A DNA stretch of 64,000 nucleotides from Apostichopus japonicus (GCF_037975245.1 NC_092567.1:6260714-6324713); one strand, 5' to 3'. Counted from the stretch's first letter, positions 32,781 to 44,915 are shown. Notes: generated from the letters alone by a model not told the origin. Numbers and translations are program-made.

Positions 32781-33881
32781 CACTTCGCCCAACAACCAAT
32801 TCGCCCAACTGCCATTTCGCCCAACCTTACCATTTCGCCCAACCAGCCTGGTCATTTCGCCCAACCAGCCTGGTCATTTCGCCCAACCAGCCTGGTCATT
32901 TCGCCCAACCAGCCTGGTCATTTCGCCCAACCAATCTGGTCATTTCGCCCAAACTTGAATAAATATGATATTTCAAAAGGAAACGTTCGGGAATCGTTAA
33001 CGTTACAGGATACGAACCGAATACAAAGGAAACTTGAGGATTGATCAGTGTGTTAGGGGTTAGGTTTGATAGTAAACGTTCGAATATTAAGGAAACTTGA
33101 AGTCCTTTACTTTCTATAACTTTAGTAAGGAAACGTTCGGGAATTTTTAACGTTACAGGATACGAACCGAATATTAAGGAATCTTGAGGATGGCTCAGTG
33201 TTTTATGGGTTAGGTTTGATAGGTTTGATATATTAAACGTTCGGGAATTGTTAACGTTACGGGATACGAACCGAGTACTAAGGAAACTTGAAGTCGTGGT
33301 TAAATTGATGTATACATATGTGATAACATATGTGGTTACATTGATAAAGTGGTTACATTGATTAAATATAGTAATTCAATATTACAGACGGGTTTATATA
33401 TTTTTTTCAATTTAATAAGGAAACGTTCGGGAATTGTTAGTCAGTAGGATGGATCAGTGTTTTAGGGGTTAGGCTTGATAGGTTTTTATGAAGACCGATT
33501 CCCCTTTGTTTGGATAATAATATAACTTCCCATTGTATGCGTTAACGCCTAAAGTGGTGTAATCCTCCCATAAAACCCGAAATAACTGCTCAGACTCCGA
33601 TCGATATCCAGCGGACCTCACTATTTTATTTACCTATTACGAAGTAACCTAACCCAAAATAAATCAAATTGAACTAGTGGAATAGAAAAAGTAATATTAT
33701 TCTGACTGAATATTAGTAAAAATAAGGTTGGGCGAAATGACCAACACGGTTGGGCGAAATGACCATGCTGGTTGGGCGAAATGACTATGATGGTTGGGCG
33801 AAATGACCAGGCTGGTTGGGCGAAATGACCAGGCTGGTTGGGCGAAATGGCAGTTGGGCGAAATGGTTGTTGGGCGAAGTG
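32781..33881. mobile_element. Foldback-type element with TTCGCCCAAC terminal arrays
   Basis: The left arm (32781-32952) has about nine units, settling to a 22-bp period (CATTTCGCCCAACCAGCCTG plus GT). The right arm (33726-33881) is the inverted equivalent with about eight units. The outer 17 bases (CACTTCGCCCAACAACC) are identical at both ends read inward. The interior holds four copies of AACGTTCGGGAAT(C/T)GTTA-type sequence at about 32978, 33126, 33236 and 33417. No coding frame and no clear target duplication (flanks GAAGCAGGA and ACTAGAAAG do not match). Confidence 0.85.
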
Positions 33882-34310
33882 ACTAGAAAGCTAATCATCA
33901 ACCAGATACATACACATGAGAGGGTATAAATACATCTTATTCAGTGAATTATGGTTTAAATTACCTTTCGCGTAAATGTTCTGTATGTAAAGGCGAACAT
34001 GAATTATGAATGGTTGGGTATAAGTCATAGACATAACCGAATTATACAGTCGCTGGCCCATACATCATACAAAGTTCACTAATATATTGGTCACTCAGCC
34101 GCTTGAGGAATTCTTTAAAAGAAAAAGAAAACGTAAATACCTTGTTCTGCAGAGTAAAATTGGTTATTAATCAGGAAAAAAAGATTCAACCATAGCAGTA
34201 CCATTTATGTCGGACACCACCAAGAAAACCAATTAAATCCCTTTATAAATCGAGTGATTGCCTCTGAAGGAAGGTCCATTACACCCTAGCAATCCCTACC
34301 TATAGACTCT
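33882..34310. repeat. Segmental duplication block (partners 43385-43670 and 23290-23870)
   Basis: The first part shares GGCGAACATGAATTATGAAT and CACTCAGC(C/A)GCTTGAGGAA with 43550-43665. The second part, from about 34120, shares GATTCAACCAT and related phrases with 23305-23870. Confidence 0.75.
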
Positions 34311-35039
34311 TTTTAGGCTTGCTATTGTAAAGTGATGTGAGAAGTCATTTAAGTTTAAGGTTGGGACGATTGTTTTATTCAATCTCCAGTCAGCATTTTG
34401 ACCCATTACATACACAGTAGGCAAATATGACGTCATTCGGTCAGACCACATAATATAGCTTGTATAGGCAAGCAATACTAACTAAGAAAATCTGTCGTAA
34501 ACAATTGTCAACAATATAAGTACGGTTCATTATTATTATTATAATATATTAAGTAACGACAGTTAACGATAACCCTTGTGTATGGTATATTCTCTACAAA
34601 CAATGGCAAGCCAAAGGGGGAGGGGTAGGGGGAGGGGGGAAGGGTGGTCGACCGCCCATCGTCCTTCACGGAATTGTTGTGGCGTTCAGCCGGTGCATAA
34701 TTACACCACTGCTACAGTAATCCATGTCTCTTTTTCAACCTTGTATTAGCAAAGCCTTGCGCTTAGAAATACTTATATGGATGACATTTATATTCTAAAT
34801 ACGCCTCAAAATGCACCAATTGACGTCTGAACTTTTATTGGGGGTGGGGAGGGTGGTTGGACCCTAGACCCGCTACGTGATAGTCGGCTTGATTGACCAC
34901 GGGGCATCATCCTCTCATTTATGAAATCTTTGGTTCACATCTAGTCCTTTTTGGAATGGTTCAGGCTCCTAACTTAATCCATCAATGGGCAAGTTTGAAT
35001 GTGTCCTCCACTTTTGAAATCCTGCGCACGCGTACCTGT
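34311..35039. other. No gene; G-rich patches and a repeat relic
   Basis: Polypurine patches lie at about 34612-34645 and 34838-34856. AAATACGCCTCAAAAT near 34799 recurs near 61338 and marks a dispersed repeat fragment. Confidence 0.45.
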
Positions 35040-35234
35040 CTATGACCCCTGCAAAGAGCTGTAGTACATGACTATCGGGTCATACAATGTAGTGTCTGTG
35101 TTGCTTCATACCTTGCAAGGAACTGTCACGGAATGAAGAGAAAGGGAGCTGTCACTGAGTTCTTTGGTATAACTTGATCTGTCATAATATATAATGAGTG
35201 TATATCATAATTGTAATTAATTAATCATAATCAG
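35040..35234. repeat. Degenerate relic of the 53-bp minisatellite
   Basis: A single decayed unit (AGAGCTGTAGTACATG...TCATACAATGTAGTGTCTGTG) followed by CATACCTTGCAAGGA, matching the end of the 20105-20655 array and its downstream spacer. Confidence 0.55.
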
Positions 35235-35760
35235 GGAGCTGTTACATATAGAGCTCCCTGCTATAATTAGAGAGCTGTCACTGAGAAGAGCTCCCTGCTG
35301 TAATTAGGAAGCTGTCACTGAGAATAGCTCCCTGCTATAATAAGGGAGTTGTCCCTGGGAAGAGCTACCTGCTATAATTGAGGAGCTGTTACATATAGAG
35401 CTCCCTGCTATAATTAGGGAGCTGTTACATATAGAGCTCCCTGCTATAATTAGGGAGCTGTCACTGAGAATAGATCCCTTCTATAATTAGGAAGCTGTTA
35501 CTGAGAAGAGCTCCCTGCTATAATTAGGGAGTTGTCCCTGGGAAGAGCTACCTGCTATAATTGAGGAGCTGTTACATATAGAGCTTCCTAGTATAATGAG
35601 GGAGCTGTTACATATAGAGCTCTCTGCTATAATTTGGGAGCTTACTTTGAGATATCTCCCTGCTATAATTAGGGAGCTGTTGCATATTGAGCTCCGTACT
35701 GTAATTAGACATCTGTCTTCGAGAGAGAACCTTGTTATAATTAGGGAGCCCCCTCGTCAT
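35235..35760. repeat. Hairpin-type minisatellite, locus 2
   Basis: About fourteen units of about 37 bp. The core is AGCTCCCTGCTATAATTAGG continuing GAGCTGT(T/C)AC. Each unit can fold because AGCTCCCT pairs with AGGGAGCT. A longer block beginning GTTGTCCCTGGGAAGAGCTA occurs at 35348 and 35531, a 183-bp higher-order period. The related array at 21738-22345 follows a relative of the same 53-bp minisatellite. Confidence 0.95.
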
Positions 35761-36210
35761 TACAGAGCAAAATGAACGAATGCTACACATTTCATGTACG
35801 ATACTTCCTCAGCCCTAACTTAGGCCTCAAATCTACAAGTCATTCACTTTCTTTGAAATGAGCGTATAAAATGGAGATGGGAGACGTTGGGGAGGGGGGG
35901 GGGGGGTGTGAAAAGGTGAAAGATGAAGTTTCACTAATCTAGGCATGTCTTCGTATGCAAGCTTCATTTTCATCATGAGACTATATCCCCGCTGTTCGCG
36001 AGTCAGGAGAGGAATTAAAATAAATCGAGGCAGATAAAGGTGCTCATTTATACATTGTGTACCTCTGTGTCATGTACAGACCAAGTTATGAAATATTACA
36101 TATCATAACCAACACCTCAATCGTGTCTAAGCACTTAATTATATAAATGTAATACTCCATTCTCTCATATCAAATCCGCCAACTTCTTGTCTAATTTCAA
36201 CATTCCTGGT
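35761..36210. repeat. Segment paralogous to 22346-22890
   Basis: CTCGTCATTA near the array end, and CCTCAATCG to TTTCAACATTCCTGGTG near 36118-36212, match the sequence downstream of the 21.7-kb array. A G-run lies at about 35893-35908. Confidence 0.6.
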
Positions 36211-36218
36211 GGACAAAT

Positions 36219-37029
36219 ATGGAACGCGAAAAGGGAAACCATATTTCGTTGTCTAAACTAAGTTTGTTGCTGTCTAAACTAAAGTTATTGCTGCTGTTTT
36301 ATCACGTTGTTGCTCAAACTTACGTTGTTGTCTAAACTTACGTTGTTGTCTTAACTTACGTTGTTGTCTAAACTTACGTTGTTGTCTAAACTTTCGTTGC
36401 TGCCTAAACTTACGTTTTTGCCTAAACTTACGTTGCTGCCTAAACTTACGTTGTTGTCTAAACCTACGTTGTCGTCTGAAGTTGGTTCCGTTGTCTACTT
36501 ACGTTATTGCCCAATCACGTGAAATAAAAATATGGGCTATTCGCGCGAAATTCAACTTGCGCTGTATATACATACACGTCGTTAATTTGCTGACCAATTA
36601 CGAAATAGTCAGTAAGATTGACATGTATCCCAACCCAATTACAAACCGGTAAACGCTCTCCACCATGCTACTTACATGAGCTGACCCCGCCCACTTTGCT
36701 CCTCTAGGAACTTCCCGTATATGCGAAGAACAAAGGCGGCCTTGTCCACGGGACTGTTTTCCTAAACCCAGGCAGCAAGAACCAACCCCCTGCGTATAGT
36801 AATCATATGAAGCCCACGTGGTAAAGCAATTGTTGAACAGCGCCGATGTCAACAACGTAAGCGCGAAAAGAGCAAACTGATTTCGTTGTCTAATCTAAGT
36901 TTGTTGTTGCCTAAACTAAAATTGTTGCTGCTGTTTCACCATGCTGTTGCTCAAACTCACGTTGTCTAAAATTCCGTTGTCTAAACTTACGTCGTTGTCT
37001 AAACTTAGTTTGCCCTTTTCGCGTTCCAT
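36219..37029. mobile_element. Unclassified element with 17-bp inverted ends and 18-bp internal repeats
   Basis: The termini ATGGAACGCGAAAAGGG (36219-36235) and CCCTTTTCGCGTTCCAT (37013-37029) are perfect inverted repeats. The flanks GGACAAAT (36211-36218) and AGACAAAT (37030-37037) match at 7 of 8 positions, an imperfect target duplication. Inside, two blocks (about 36240-36490 and 36885-37010) contain direct 18-bp repeats of CGTTGTTGTCTAAACTTA type, separated by unique sequence. Unlike a foldback element, both blocks point the same way. No transposase frame. Confidence 0.78.
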
Positions 37030-37113
37030 AGACAAATGCATTAAAATCCCCACTCCCACCCCCGAACGCTACTAACCGATATAGTGGCGGGTGGTAACAC
37101 CGGATTGTTACTA

Positions 37114-38216
37114 GCAGGCGCGTATCCAGGGAGGGGGCGTTGGGGGCGCGCGCCCCCCGGGTAAGAAAAGGGGGAGAGGAAAAAGGAGAAGAAAAAGGAA
37201 AAAAGAGGGGCAAAAAGAGGAGGAGAAGAGGAAGGAAGGGAAAAGAAAAAGAAGAAAGAGAGAAAAAGGAGAAAAAGAGGGAGTAGAAGAAAAACGCCAA
37301 GACACCGGGAAGAGAAAGAGGAACAGTGACATCATTACAGCGCTGGTCCCTATTATATACACAGGGTAGCCAGTGACGGATCAAGGATTTCGGAAGGGGC
37401 GTTTGCCTCACCCTACCCCTTACACCGACAACTCCATTTTTGACGTTTCCATTTTTCCTCTCTCACTCATGATCTATATAAATACTATATATTGTCTATC
37501 ATAAGGCGTGTGTGTGTATATACGCCTTAAACAATTGTAGAATTGTGCTATGAAACCAACTGTGGCTGGTCTCGAACTCGACCGTGTCGTCGGGGAACAT
37601 GACGCATTTCGGGAAGGGGGCGACCGCCCCCCCCCCCCTCTTCAGCATATTTTTTTTATGATATCGCCAGTAATTTCAAAATAGAAAGTGCTTAGATGCA
37701 ACTTACAAGGCCTGGGAAGTGTCGTTTCCAGCGATCTGGGAGGCATTTTCGGCCAAAATTTACTTGAACGCTACGCTTAGATAATTTGCCTACAGGCTTC
37801 GCCCCTCCCTTGGCAAATTCCTCGCTACGCGCCTGTTCGAATTTGTAAAGCAACCGCAGCAGATATCACATCATATCAGTGAGCATGAAAATGGAGTTCC
37901 AGGATGAACAGCCTCAAAACTGTCCGACTTGCCCGAAATAATAATCAAAAGTTTTTGCGCGCTCTGCGCGCGTTCAACATGTTATGGTCAATATCATATA
38001 AACAAGCATCGGTTATTTACCCTACATCGCATGCCATCGTGTACCGTACGGTCCGTGAAAGTTGCGCAGTGTACCGCGGGATGCTAATGTAAACAACGAA
38101 ATGTCTTATGTTGATGGAGAAAAAGGCATGGAGGTCCAATTATGTCAAAACACTCTTTTACATTAGAAATGGCGAATTAGGGGCTGCAGCCCCCCCCCCC
38201 CCCGACTCCTACGCCT
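37114..38216 (+). mobile_element. Dispersed composite repeat, copy B
   Basis: Uninterrupted relative of 4912-6436. Order: CAGGCGCGTATCCAGGG start, homopurine tract (37158-37320), GGTCTCGAACTCGACC, MITE-core fragment on the minus strand (about 37690-37775), GCTACGCGCCTG at about 37819-37830, then a ~370-bp tail ending CTCCTACGCCTAG. The matching terminal motifs at 37114 and 37830 suggest a hAT-like element inside the unit; no target duplication found. Confidence 0.72.
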
Positions 38217-38329
38217 AGGTGTGTAGTGTTCGGTTTCGGAAATATCTGCTATTTTTTTCATTTCCCTCAACCAAGTTTTGTAATAGCAGTTATAAGAGGT
38301 TTTAACATGGACGGCGATCCGTACTTCCG

Positions 38330-38600
38330 AGTGGGGGGATATGACCTTGTTGACTATCTAAGCGTAGCGCCACCATGTGTTGGCGCGAAGCGTACAAGAA
38401 AATTTTGGGATTAACAAACCCTCTAGATGGCTGGAAACGGCACTTTCCAAGGTTTCCAAGCGGCATATACCGAACTTTAAAATAGGGATATCATGTCCGA
38501 AATATCTCAAAATCAGAATCCAAAATACTTTTTCTTTAATTTCCGGTGTTATTTTGGGAAAATTGCCCCTGTCAATCTTGTTTCAGGCGCTACGTTAGAA
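38330..38600 (+). mobile_element. MITE fragment with shared core
   Basis: The core runs from CTATCTAAGCGTAGCGCCAC (38357) to a GGAAACGGCACTTTCC-type phrase. Downstream it resembles 31800-31920. Ends and target duplication not found. Confidence 0.6.
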
Positions 38601-39609
38601 TGTTCGAGAACTCTTTGATATTATTCGATGAAGAAAATGGCCTCATGCAGGCTATTATAGGCCTATACACATGCAATACACAATTACACATAGTTACATT
38701 CCTAGGTACCGATTGCTAGGGCATCCAGGTGAAATGTGTATTTAGCATTACCGTGGTAACATGAGATTCTCAGCTGTTCGAGGGAACATGTACGTGTGTA
38801 GGCCTACTATAGGGCCTATATGAATCATCGAGGTAAATGAATCTGGATGATTCATGTCAATTGGGAGCGCGCGTACCACACATGGAGGGTCATGTGATGT
38901 GTTCCAGGGTGGTACTAATATATTACTCTCCCCATTACGCATGATGATTTCACCCAACTAGTACGTAAATGTGTATGCGTGCTTAGAGCAGCAGGCGACG
39001 TGCACCCGTTACCTAGCAATAACCTTGCCTGTAGCCTGACGTGATAGCTATATTCCCGTCGAGCAGCATTAGGCTCTGTTCCATGGAGAATTCCGTGGTT
39101 GCACTGAACTAAACATTTCCCCACAGCAACACGCCCAGTTCAACAATCCTTTTCGACAAAAAATCGTTCTTGAAATACAATTCAGACATCGACATCGACA
39201 TTTTCCGCTGCAAGCCCAATGTATCTATACTTGTTCTGTGCCAGCATGTCTAACGTTAGCATTATTAGCACTATTTCGTAGGCCTGAAGTACCAGTACCT
39301 TCTTATGCCGTTATTTCCTATGTCCGAACCGACAAATCTTTCACGAAGTCACTAACACTATTCTCGAACTGCTACAGAGAAATATCAGTTTACCTCGATG
39401 GATATGAATACTATGAGGGTGCATATATGTACTATATCAATACCGTGGGCGCAGTAATACATTTTGTTGTTATAGGGCCAATGAAGCCTACAGTCAACTA
39501 TTCTTGCTTTATAAAGACGCTTTATTTGAAAAGATCGCACTGCGTTTATGGTAGGCGAGAAATGAAGCTAAAAAAGAGCCGTACAATAACGATGATGCAT
39601 AAATGTAGG
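38601..39609. other. No gene recognised
   Basis: The 171-codon plus frame at 39238-39753 runs into the repeat at 39610 and has no domain signature; I regard it as chance. Confidence 0.45.
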
Positions 39610-40205
39610 CATGAAAATATTCTTATCCCTGGCATTTGGTGGGGGAATATGGTGTATTACATCCCCTCCACCCATTTTCATGGGGGGATATATCCCCCCT
39701 TCCCCCCAGGATCGCCGCCCATGGGTTTTAATATTTGTACACCAATAAATTAACTGTGTCTGAATTTTCGAAAATTTCTGACCAACATTCTTTATCACAC
39801 TTCCCTCTACTCGTGCAATTTTGACCGGTCTGTTAGGGGTTGAAGGAGGTTTTTCTATATTGGTTGTCCATAGATGAAATTTTGTGCAACATTATGGGTA
39901 TGTTTTGAAGTGAGTTTATTCACGAGAAATGTGAATTTTCAAATTCTGAACAAATAATGGGCTTGACGGATATTGTGGGCCGCGACGTAGAATCACCTAT
40001 AAAAAGCAATGATCCACAGGACATGCGATGAGGTCGAACATGATTTGTGACTGGTGACAATCTTCAAAAAGGTTATGGATGGAAAAAAAAACTATCGGGA
40101 AATACTTGCAAGGTTCTCAGGCAAAAAGTGTACATCTGGTTGGTCATTTTCAAGCCCGAGAGGTGCCATTTCCGGTGATCTGGGTGGTTGAAACTTAAAC
40201 CCAAA
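39610..40205. repeat. Dispersed repeat, inverted partner at 55160-55690
   Basis: Long shared stretches in opposite orientation, for example CAATTTTGACCGGTCTGTTA here and its reverse complement near 55580. It ends on a MITE-core fragment (GTGCCATTTCCGGTGATCTG). Confidence 0.8.
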
Positions 40206-40363
40206 AGGAAACATCTAAACTTTGAACACAAGGTTATCTAGTTATCCAGACATACACAACATGCACACATATGGTATTATAAGTACATTTGAAAAGCACT
40301 ATTTGTTATTTAGGCACATTCACTTCATCAGAAACAACAAATCATAAAAATAAATATAAACAT

Positions 40364-41023
40364 CAGGGCCGTAGCCTGGGTAAAATTCCTAGCAGCAGTT
40401 ATAAGGAACATCGAGAAAAAAATGTTTCGTCCAAATGTTACATAGCGATGCTTTGATGTGCGGATATACAGTACGGTACCGGGCGCTTTTTCAAGAAATT
40501 TGAGTGGGTTGGTCATTTCCAAAAAGGGACCATCATGACACTATCTAAGGACCTACTGCGGGTAGGGGAGGGGGGGGATGAACTGAGTGAGTGGACCGTG
40601 TATTCTTAGTAAAACATTGTGGCACTAATATAGGGGATAACAGTAAAACATACGTAATAAGTATATTTATGAACCGTAGTTTCACGTAAGGCTGCTACAC
40701 TGTTCATGCAGGTTAAATTTTTGGAGCTCTCTACCTTTATTGTTATAATAATCCCCCTCTGCCACCAGCCCGCCCCCCCCCCCTCTGAAAACCACCAGAA
40801 ACAGTAGTCGCATCAGAGATCGTGCATATACGTGATGAGCAGTTAAAGTAAACCTTATGTTACTTGACCGCCATTCCTACAATACGTGCCTAGAATCTCA
40901 GAGTTTGCACACTACAGACTAATTAAATCAGAAGAAATGATATGAACATTTATCGTAGGCCTACTTTCATTTAGAAAGTGTAAATCTCAAAGGGCAGCTA
41001 CCCATGCGCAGGCTACGGCCCTG
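40364..41023. mobile_element. hAT-like element with 15-bp inverted ends
   Basis: Both ends read CAGGGCCGTAGCCTG inward over 15 identical bases. The flanks ATAAACAT and AATACTAA do not match, so the target site may have been rearranged; its right end abuts the duplicated flank at 41024. Length 660 bp, no coding frame. Confidence 0.7.
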
Positions 41024-41090
41024 AATACTAAACTACTGCGTGTAAAGAGCAATGCACTGACCCTGTTAGGAAGGATAAAAAAAATACCGT
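41024..41090. repeat. Duplicated flank, paralogous to 32708-32770
   Basis: ACTAAACTACTGCGTGTAAA and GCAATGCACTGA match 32708-32750, placing the following minisatellite at the position the foldback-type element occupies there. Confidence 0.65.
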
Positions 41091-41094
41091 TTAT

Positions 41095-43275
41095 AACCAT
41101 CGTCCCCTCCATCCCCCAAACCCCTTCCATCTCCTCAACCCCTCTATCTCCCCAACCCCACCATATCTCTCAAACCCCTCCATCTCCCCAACCCCCTCCA
41201 TCTCCCTCAAACCCCTCCTACCCCACAAGACCCCTCCATCCCCACCTCATTCATCTCCCCAGCCCCTTCCATCTCCCTCACACCCCTCCATCCCCCACCC
41301 TCTCCAACTCCCCAACCCCTCCATCCCCACCCTCTCCAACTCCCCAACCCGCTCCATCTCCCTCACACCCCTCCATCCCCCCACCCTCTCCAACTCTCCA
41401 ACCCCTCCCTCAAACCCCTCCATCTCCCTCCATCCCCACCCTCTCCAACTCCCCAACCCGCTCCATCTCCCTCACACCCCTCCATCCCCACCCTCTCCAA
41501 CTCCCTAACCCGCTCCATCAAACCCCTCCATCTCCCTCACACCCCTCCATCCTCCCACCCTCTCCAACTCCCCAACCTCTCCCTCAAACCCCTCCATCTC
41601 CCTCCATCCCCACCCTCTCCAACTCCACAACCCGCTCCATCTCCCTCACACCCCTCCATCCCCCACCCTCTCCAACTCCCCAACCCCTCCCTCAAACCCC
41701 TCCATCCCCACCCTCTCCAACTCCCCAACCCGCTCCATCTCCCTTACACCCCTCCATCCCTAACCCTCTCCAACTCCCCAACCCTCTCAATCTCCCTCAC
41801 ACCCCTACATCCCCCACCCTCTCCAACGCCCTAGCCCGCTCCATCTCCATCAAACCCCTTCATCCCCCCTCCATCCCCAACCCTCTCCAACTCCCCAACA
41901 TCTCCCTCAAACCCCTCCATCTCTCTCCATCCCCACCCTCTCCAACTCCCCAACCCGCTCCATCTCCCTCACACCCCTCCATCCCCCACCCTCTCCAACT
42001 CCCCAACCCCTCCCTCAAACCCCTCCATCTCCCTCCATCCCCACCCTCTCAAACCCCTCCCTCAAACCCCTCCATCTCCCTCCATCCCCACCCTCTCCAA
42101 CTCCCCAACCCGGCTCATCTCCCTTACACCCCTCCATTCACCACCTTCTCCAACTCCCCAACCTGCTCCATCTCCCTCACACCCCTCCATCCCCAACCCT
42201 CTCCAACTCCCCAACCCCTCCCTCAAACCCCTCCCTCTCCAACTCCCCAACCCTCTCAATCTCCCTCACACCCCTCCATCCCCCACCCTCTCCAACGCCC
42301 TAACCCGCTCCATCTCCATCAAACCCATTCATCTCCCCTCCATCCCCACCCTCTCCGACCCCTCCATCTCCCTCCATCCCCACCCTCTCCAACTTCCCAA
42401 CCCGCTCCATCTCCCTCACACCCCTCCATTCCCCACCCTCTTCAACTCCCCAACCCCCTCCATTAAACCCCTACATCTCCATCAAACCCCTCCATCTCCC
42501 TCAGACCCCTCCATCCCCACCCTCTCCAACTTCCCAACCCGCTCCATCTCCCTCACACCACTCCATCCCCCACCCTCTCCAACTCCCCAACCCCTCCCTC
42601 AAACCCCTCCATCTCCCTCCATCCCCACCCTCTCCAACTCCCCAACCAGCTCCATCCCCCTCACACCCCTCCATCCGCCACCCTCTCCAACTCCCCAACG
42701 GCTCCATCTCCCTCCATCCCCACCCTCTCCAACTCCCCAACCCGCTCCATCTCCCTCACACCCCTCCATTCCCCACCCTCTCCAACTCCCCAACCCCCTC
42801 CATCAAACCCCTACATCTCCATCAAACCCCTCCATCTCCCTCAAACCCCTCCATCCCCACCCTCTCCAACTCCCCAACCCGCTCCATCTCCCTCACACCC
42901 CTCCATTCCCCACCCTCTCCAACTCCCCAACCCGCTCCATCTCCCTCACACCACTCCATCCCCCACCCTCTCCAACTCCCCAACATCTCCCTCAAACCCC
43001 TCCATCTCCCTTCATCCCCACCATCTCCAACCCGCTCCATCTCCCTCACACCCCTCCATTCCCCACCCTCTCCAACTCCCCAACCCGCTCCATCTCCCTC
43101 ATACCCCTCCATTCCCCACCCTCTCCAACTCCCCAACCCCCTCCATCTCCATCAAACCCCTACATCTCCATCAAACCTCTCCATCTCCCTCAAACCCCTC
43201 CATCCCCCACCCTTTCCATCCCCACCCTCTCCATCCCCACCCTCTCCATCTCCCCTATCTTTCTCCACTCTTCTA
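41095..43275. repeat. Large C-rich minisatellite, about 53-bp unit
   Basis: About 2.2 kb of G-poor plus-strand sequence. The basic unit joins CCATCTCCCTCACACCCCTC, CATCCCCCACCCTCTCC and AACTCCCCAACCCGCT. Variant units alternate, giving a longer period of about 105-110 bp. The minus strand has G-runs close enough for quadruplexes. The minus frames over it (MGSWRGWG-type) are translation artefacts. Confidence 0.97.
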
Positions 43276-44330
43276 ACAATTTATTATATTATACGTAAAG
43301 TATAATTATACAAGTATAAATGAACAACGGAAAACTTTCTGGGAATAATAAACAAGAAAAGAGGAATTAAAGTTCAACAGTAAACACAATAATCAGCATC
43401 TCATGAATAACCATCAACCATATACATAAACATGAGAGGGTTTTATTACATCATTAGCCTTAACTAACCATCATTGGAATTCATTACATTCTTATTAATT
43501 AGGTGTAACATTACCTTTCAAGCTAATGTTCGGTCCACATAGAGGCGAACATGAATTATGAATGGTTGGGCCTACATCATGGACAGAAGCGAAGTATACA
43601 GTCTCTGGCCTTATACACCATATAAAAGTATGTTAATATATTTATCACTCAGCAGCTTGAGGAAGTATTGTTTATAACACAACCTCCATTCTTTCTATTT
43701 ATAACGAAGACCAACATTGTACTACAGCAGTATTGATAGAATAATAAATATAACCATATATAGTAATCAAGAAACATGAACGTGGAATGTGACCAGAAAA
43801 GAACATAGAACAGAATAAACAGATACATAGAATATGAATATGATAATAATATATGTAGGGTTAACAGAAATAAATGGCTAAGATTCAACGCATAAGAATT
43901 CTCTTAAGTTTGTAAAGTGATGCCGGTCTGGTGTATGGCAAGCATCAGAGAGCTTCAGTTACAATAATATTTAAGGATTGTTTCACAAGAGTAATATTGT
44001 GGATTGGACAGCAACTGAACAGGTTCTGCTACTCCTCTCTCTCTCGACACTGAAAACATAACATGAATTAATGTTAAAACATGGCACAACAATATTGTGA
44101 CTGACCACAGCTTACTTTAAGTTTGTGGACAGCAATTAGAATCCTTAGATAGACGTATGGCAACATATATTTATTTATTAGAAATGATAGCATATGTAAA
44201 GCTATGGGTATCCGATGACTGTCAAATTGCTGCCTACTCTACACAATGTTTGTCACATATGAACTCACTACATGTATAACACAGTTCTATGTAACTGATT
44301 GATCTCAACAAGAGTATTTCATTTTTGAAA
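43276..44330. repeat. Duplicated block (partner 33890-34130) then unique DNA
   Basis: About 43385-43670 is paralogous to 33890-34130. The remainder is AT-rich with no recognised gene. Confidence 0.6.
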
Positions 44331-44915
44331 TTTGGAATTCAGCATTCAACAATTTAGTCCTGGGTACCCAACAAACTGTGACTGTCTATGTACCTGCATG
44401 GCAACTCAACATGCTGATAATAAGTTGGGGTTGATTTGTTACAGCATGCCATATGATCTTGGCAGTAACCCACAGGTGACAATGCACATATACAGTAACT
44501 TCAAAGACTTGATACTTCATAGTTTCTCAATTTCAAACACATCCCTGATCAGACCAAGGTACATACTACAAAAACTTAGCTTGCTTGGAATGTCGGCAAT
44601 CTTTGTTTTCTACAGAAGTAGAAGTTTTCTTATGAACTATTAATTTAGGTATCTATTAGTAGCTGTCCCCACTTTAGAGAAATCTTCAATCCACCACTGC
44701 ATACTACAATATAGTAGTTATGTTTAGTCAAGTTTGTTAGCTCTACACAATTAAACAAGTGGAATCTTAGAAATGTCATTTGATGTTATTTATAGTGCTA
44801 ATTAGGCAAGCTGTCTTCACCTACATATAGCCTGTAGATTTCATCAAAGGAGCCCAACACAGCCCATTACCATTTCACAAACTGACTGTTGAGAAATTAT
44901 CATGTAAAGTCTCAC

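Noticed and set aside
32781-32952. 22-bp regularly spaced repeats resembling a CRISPR array
   Set aside because: There are no unique spacers; units are contiguous, and the DNA is clearly animal.
32771-33890. Target duplication for the TTCGCCCAAC foldback-type element
   Set aside because: Best flank match is about 5 of 8 bases, no better than chance.
36911-37411. 166-codon minus-strand frame with KFRQRRKFRQR-like end
   Set aside because: It is the translation of the homopurine tract and of the 18-bp direct repeats of two adjoining elements.
39238-39753. 171-codon plus-strand open frame
   Set aside because: No domain signature, and the last third runs into a dispersed repeat; length alone is not enough.
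40356-41031. 8-bp target duplication for the element at 40364-41023
   Set aside because: Flanks ATAAACAT and AATACTAA do not match; kept as an element on inverted ends alone.
41247-43136. Series of minus-strand open frames with GSWRGWG repeats
   Set aside because: They follow the minisatellite in all phases and change with unit type; translated repeat, not protein genes.
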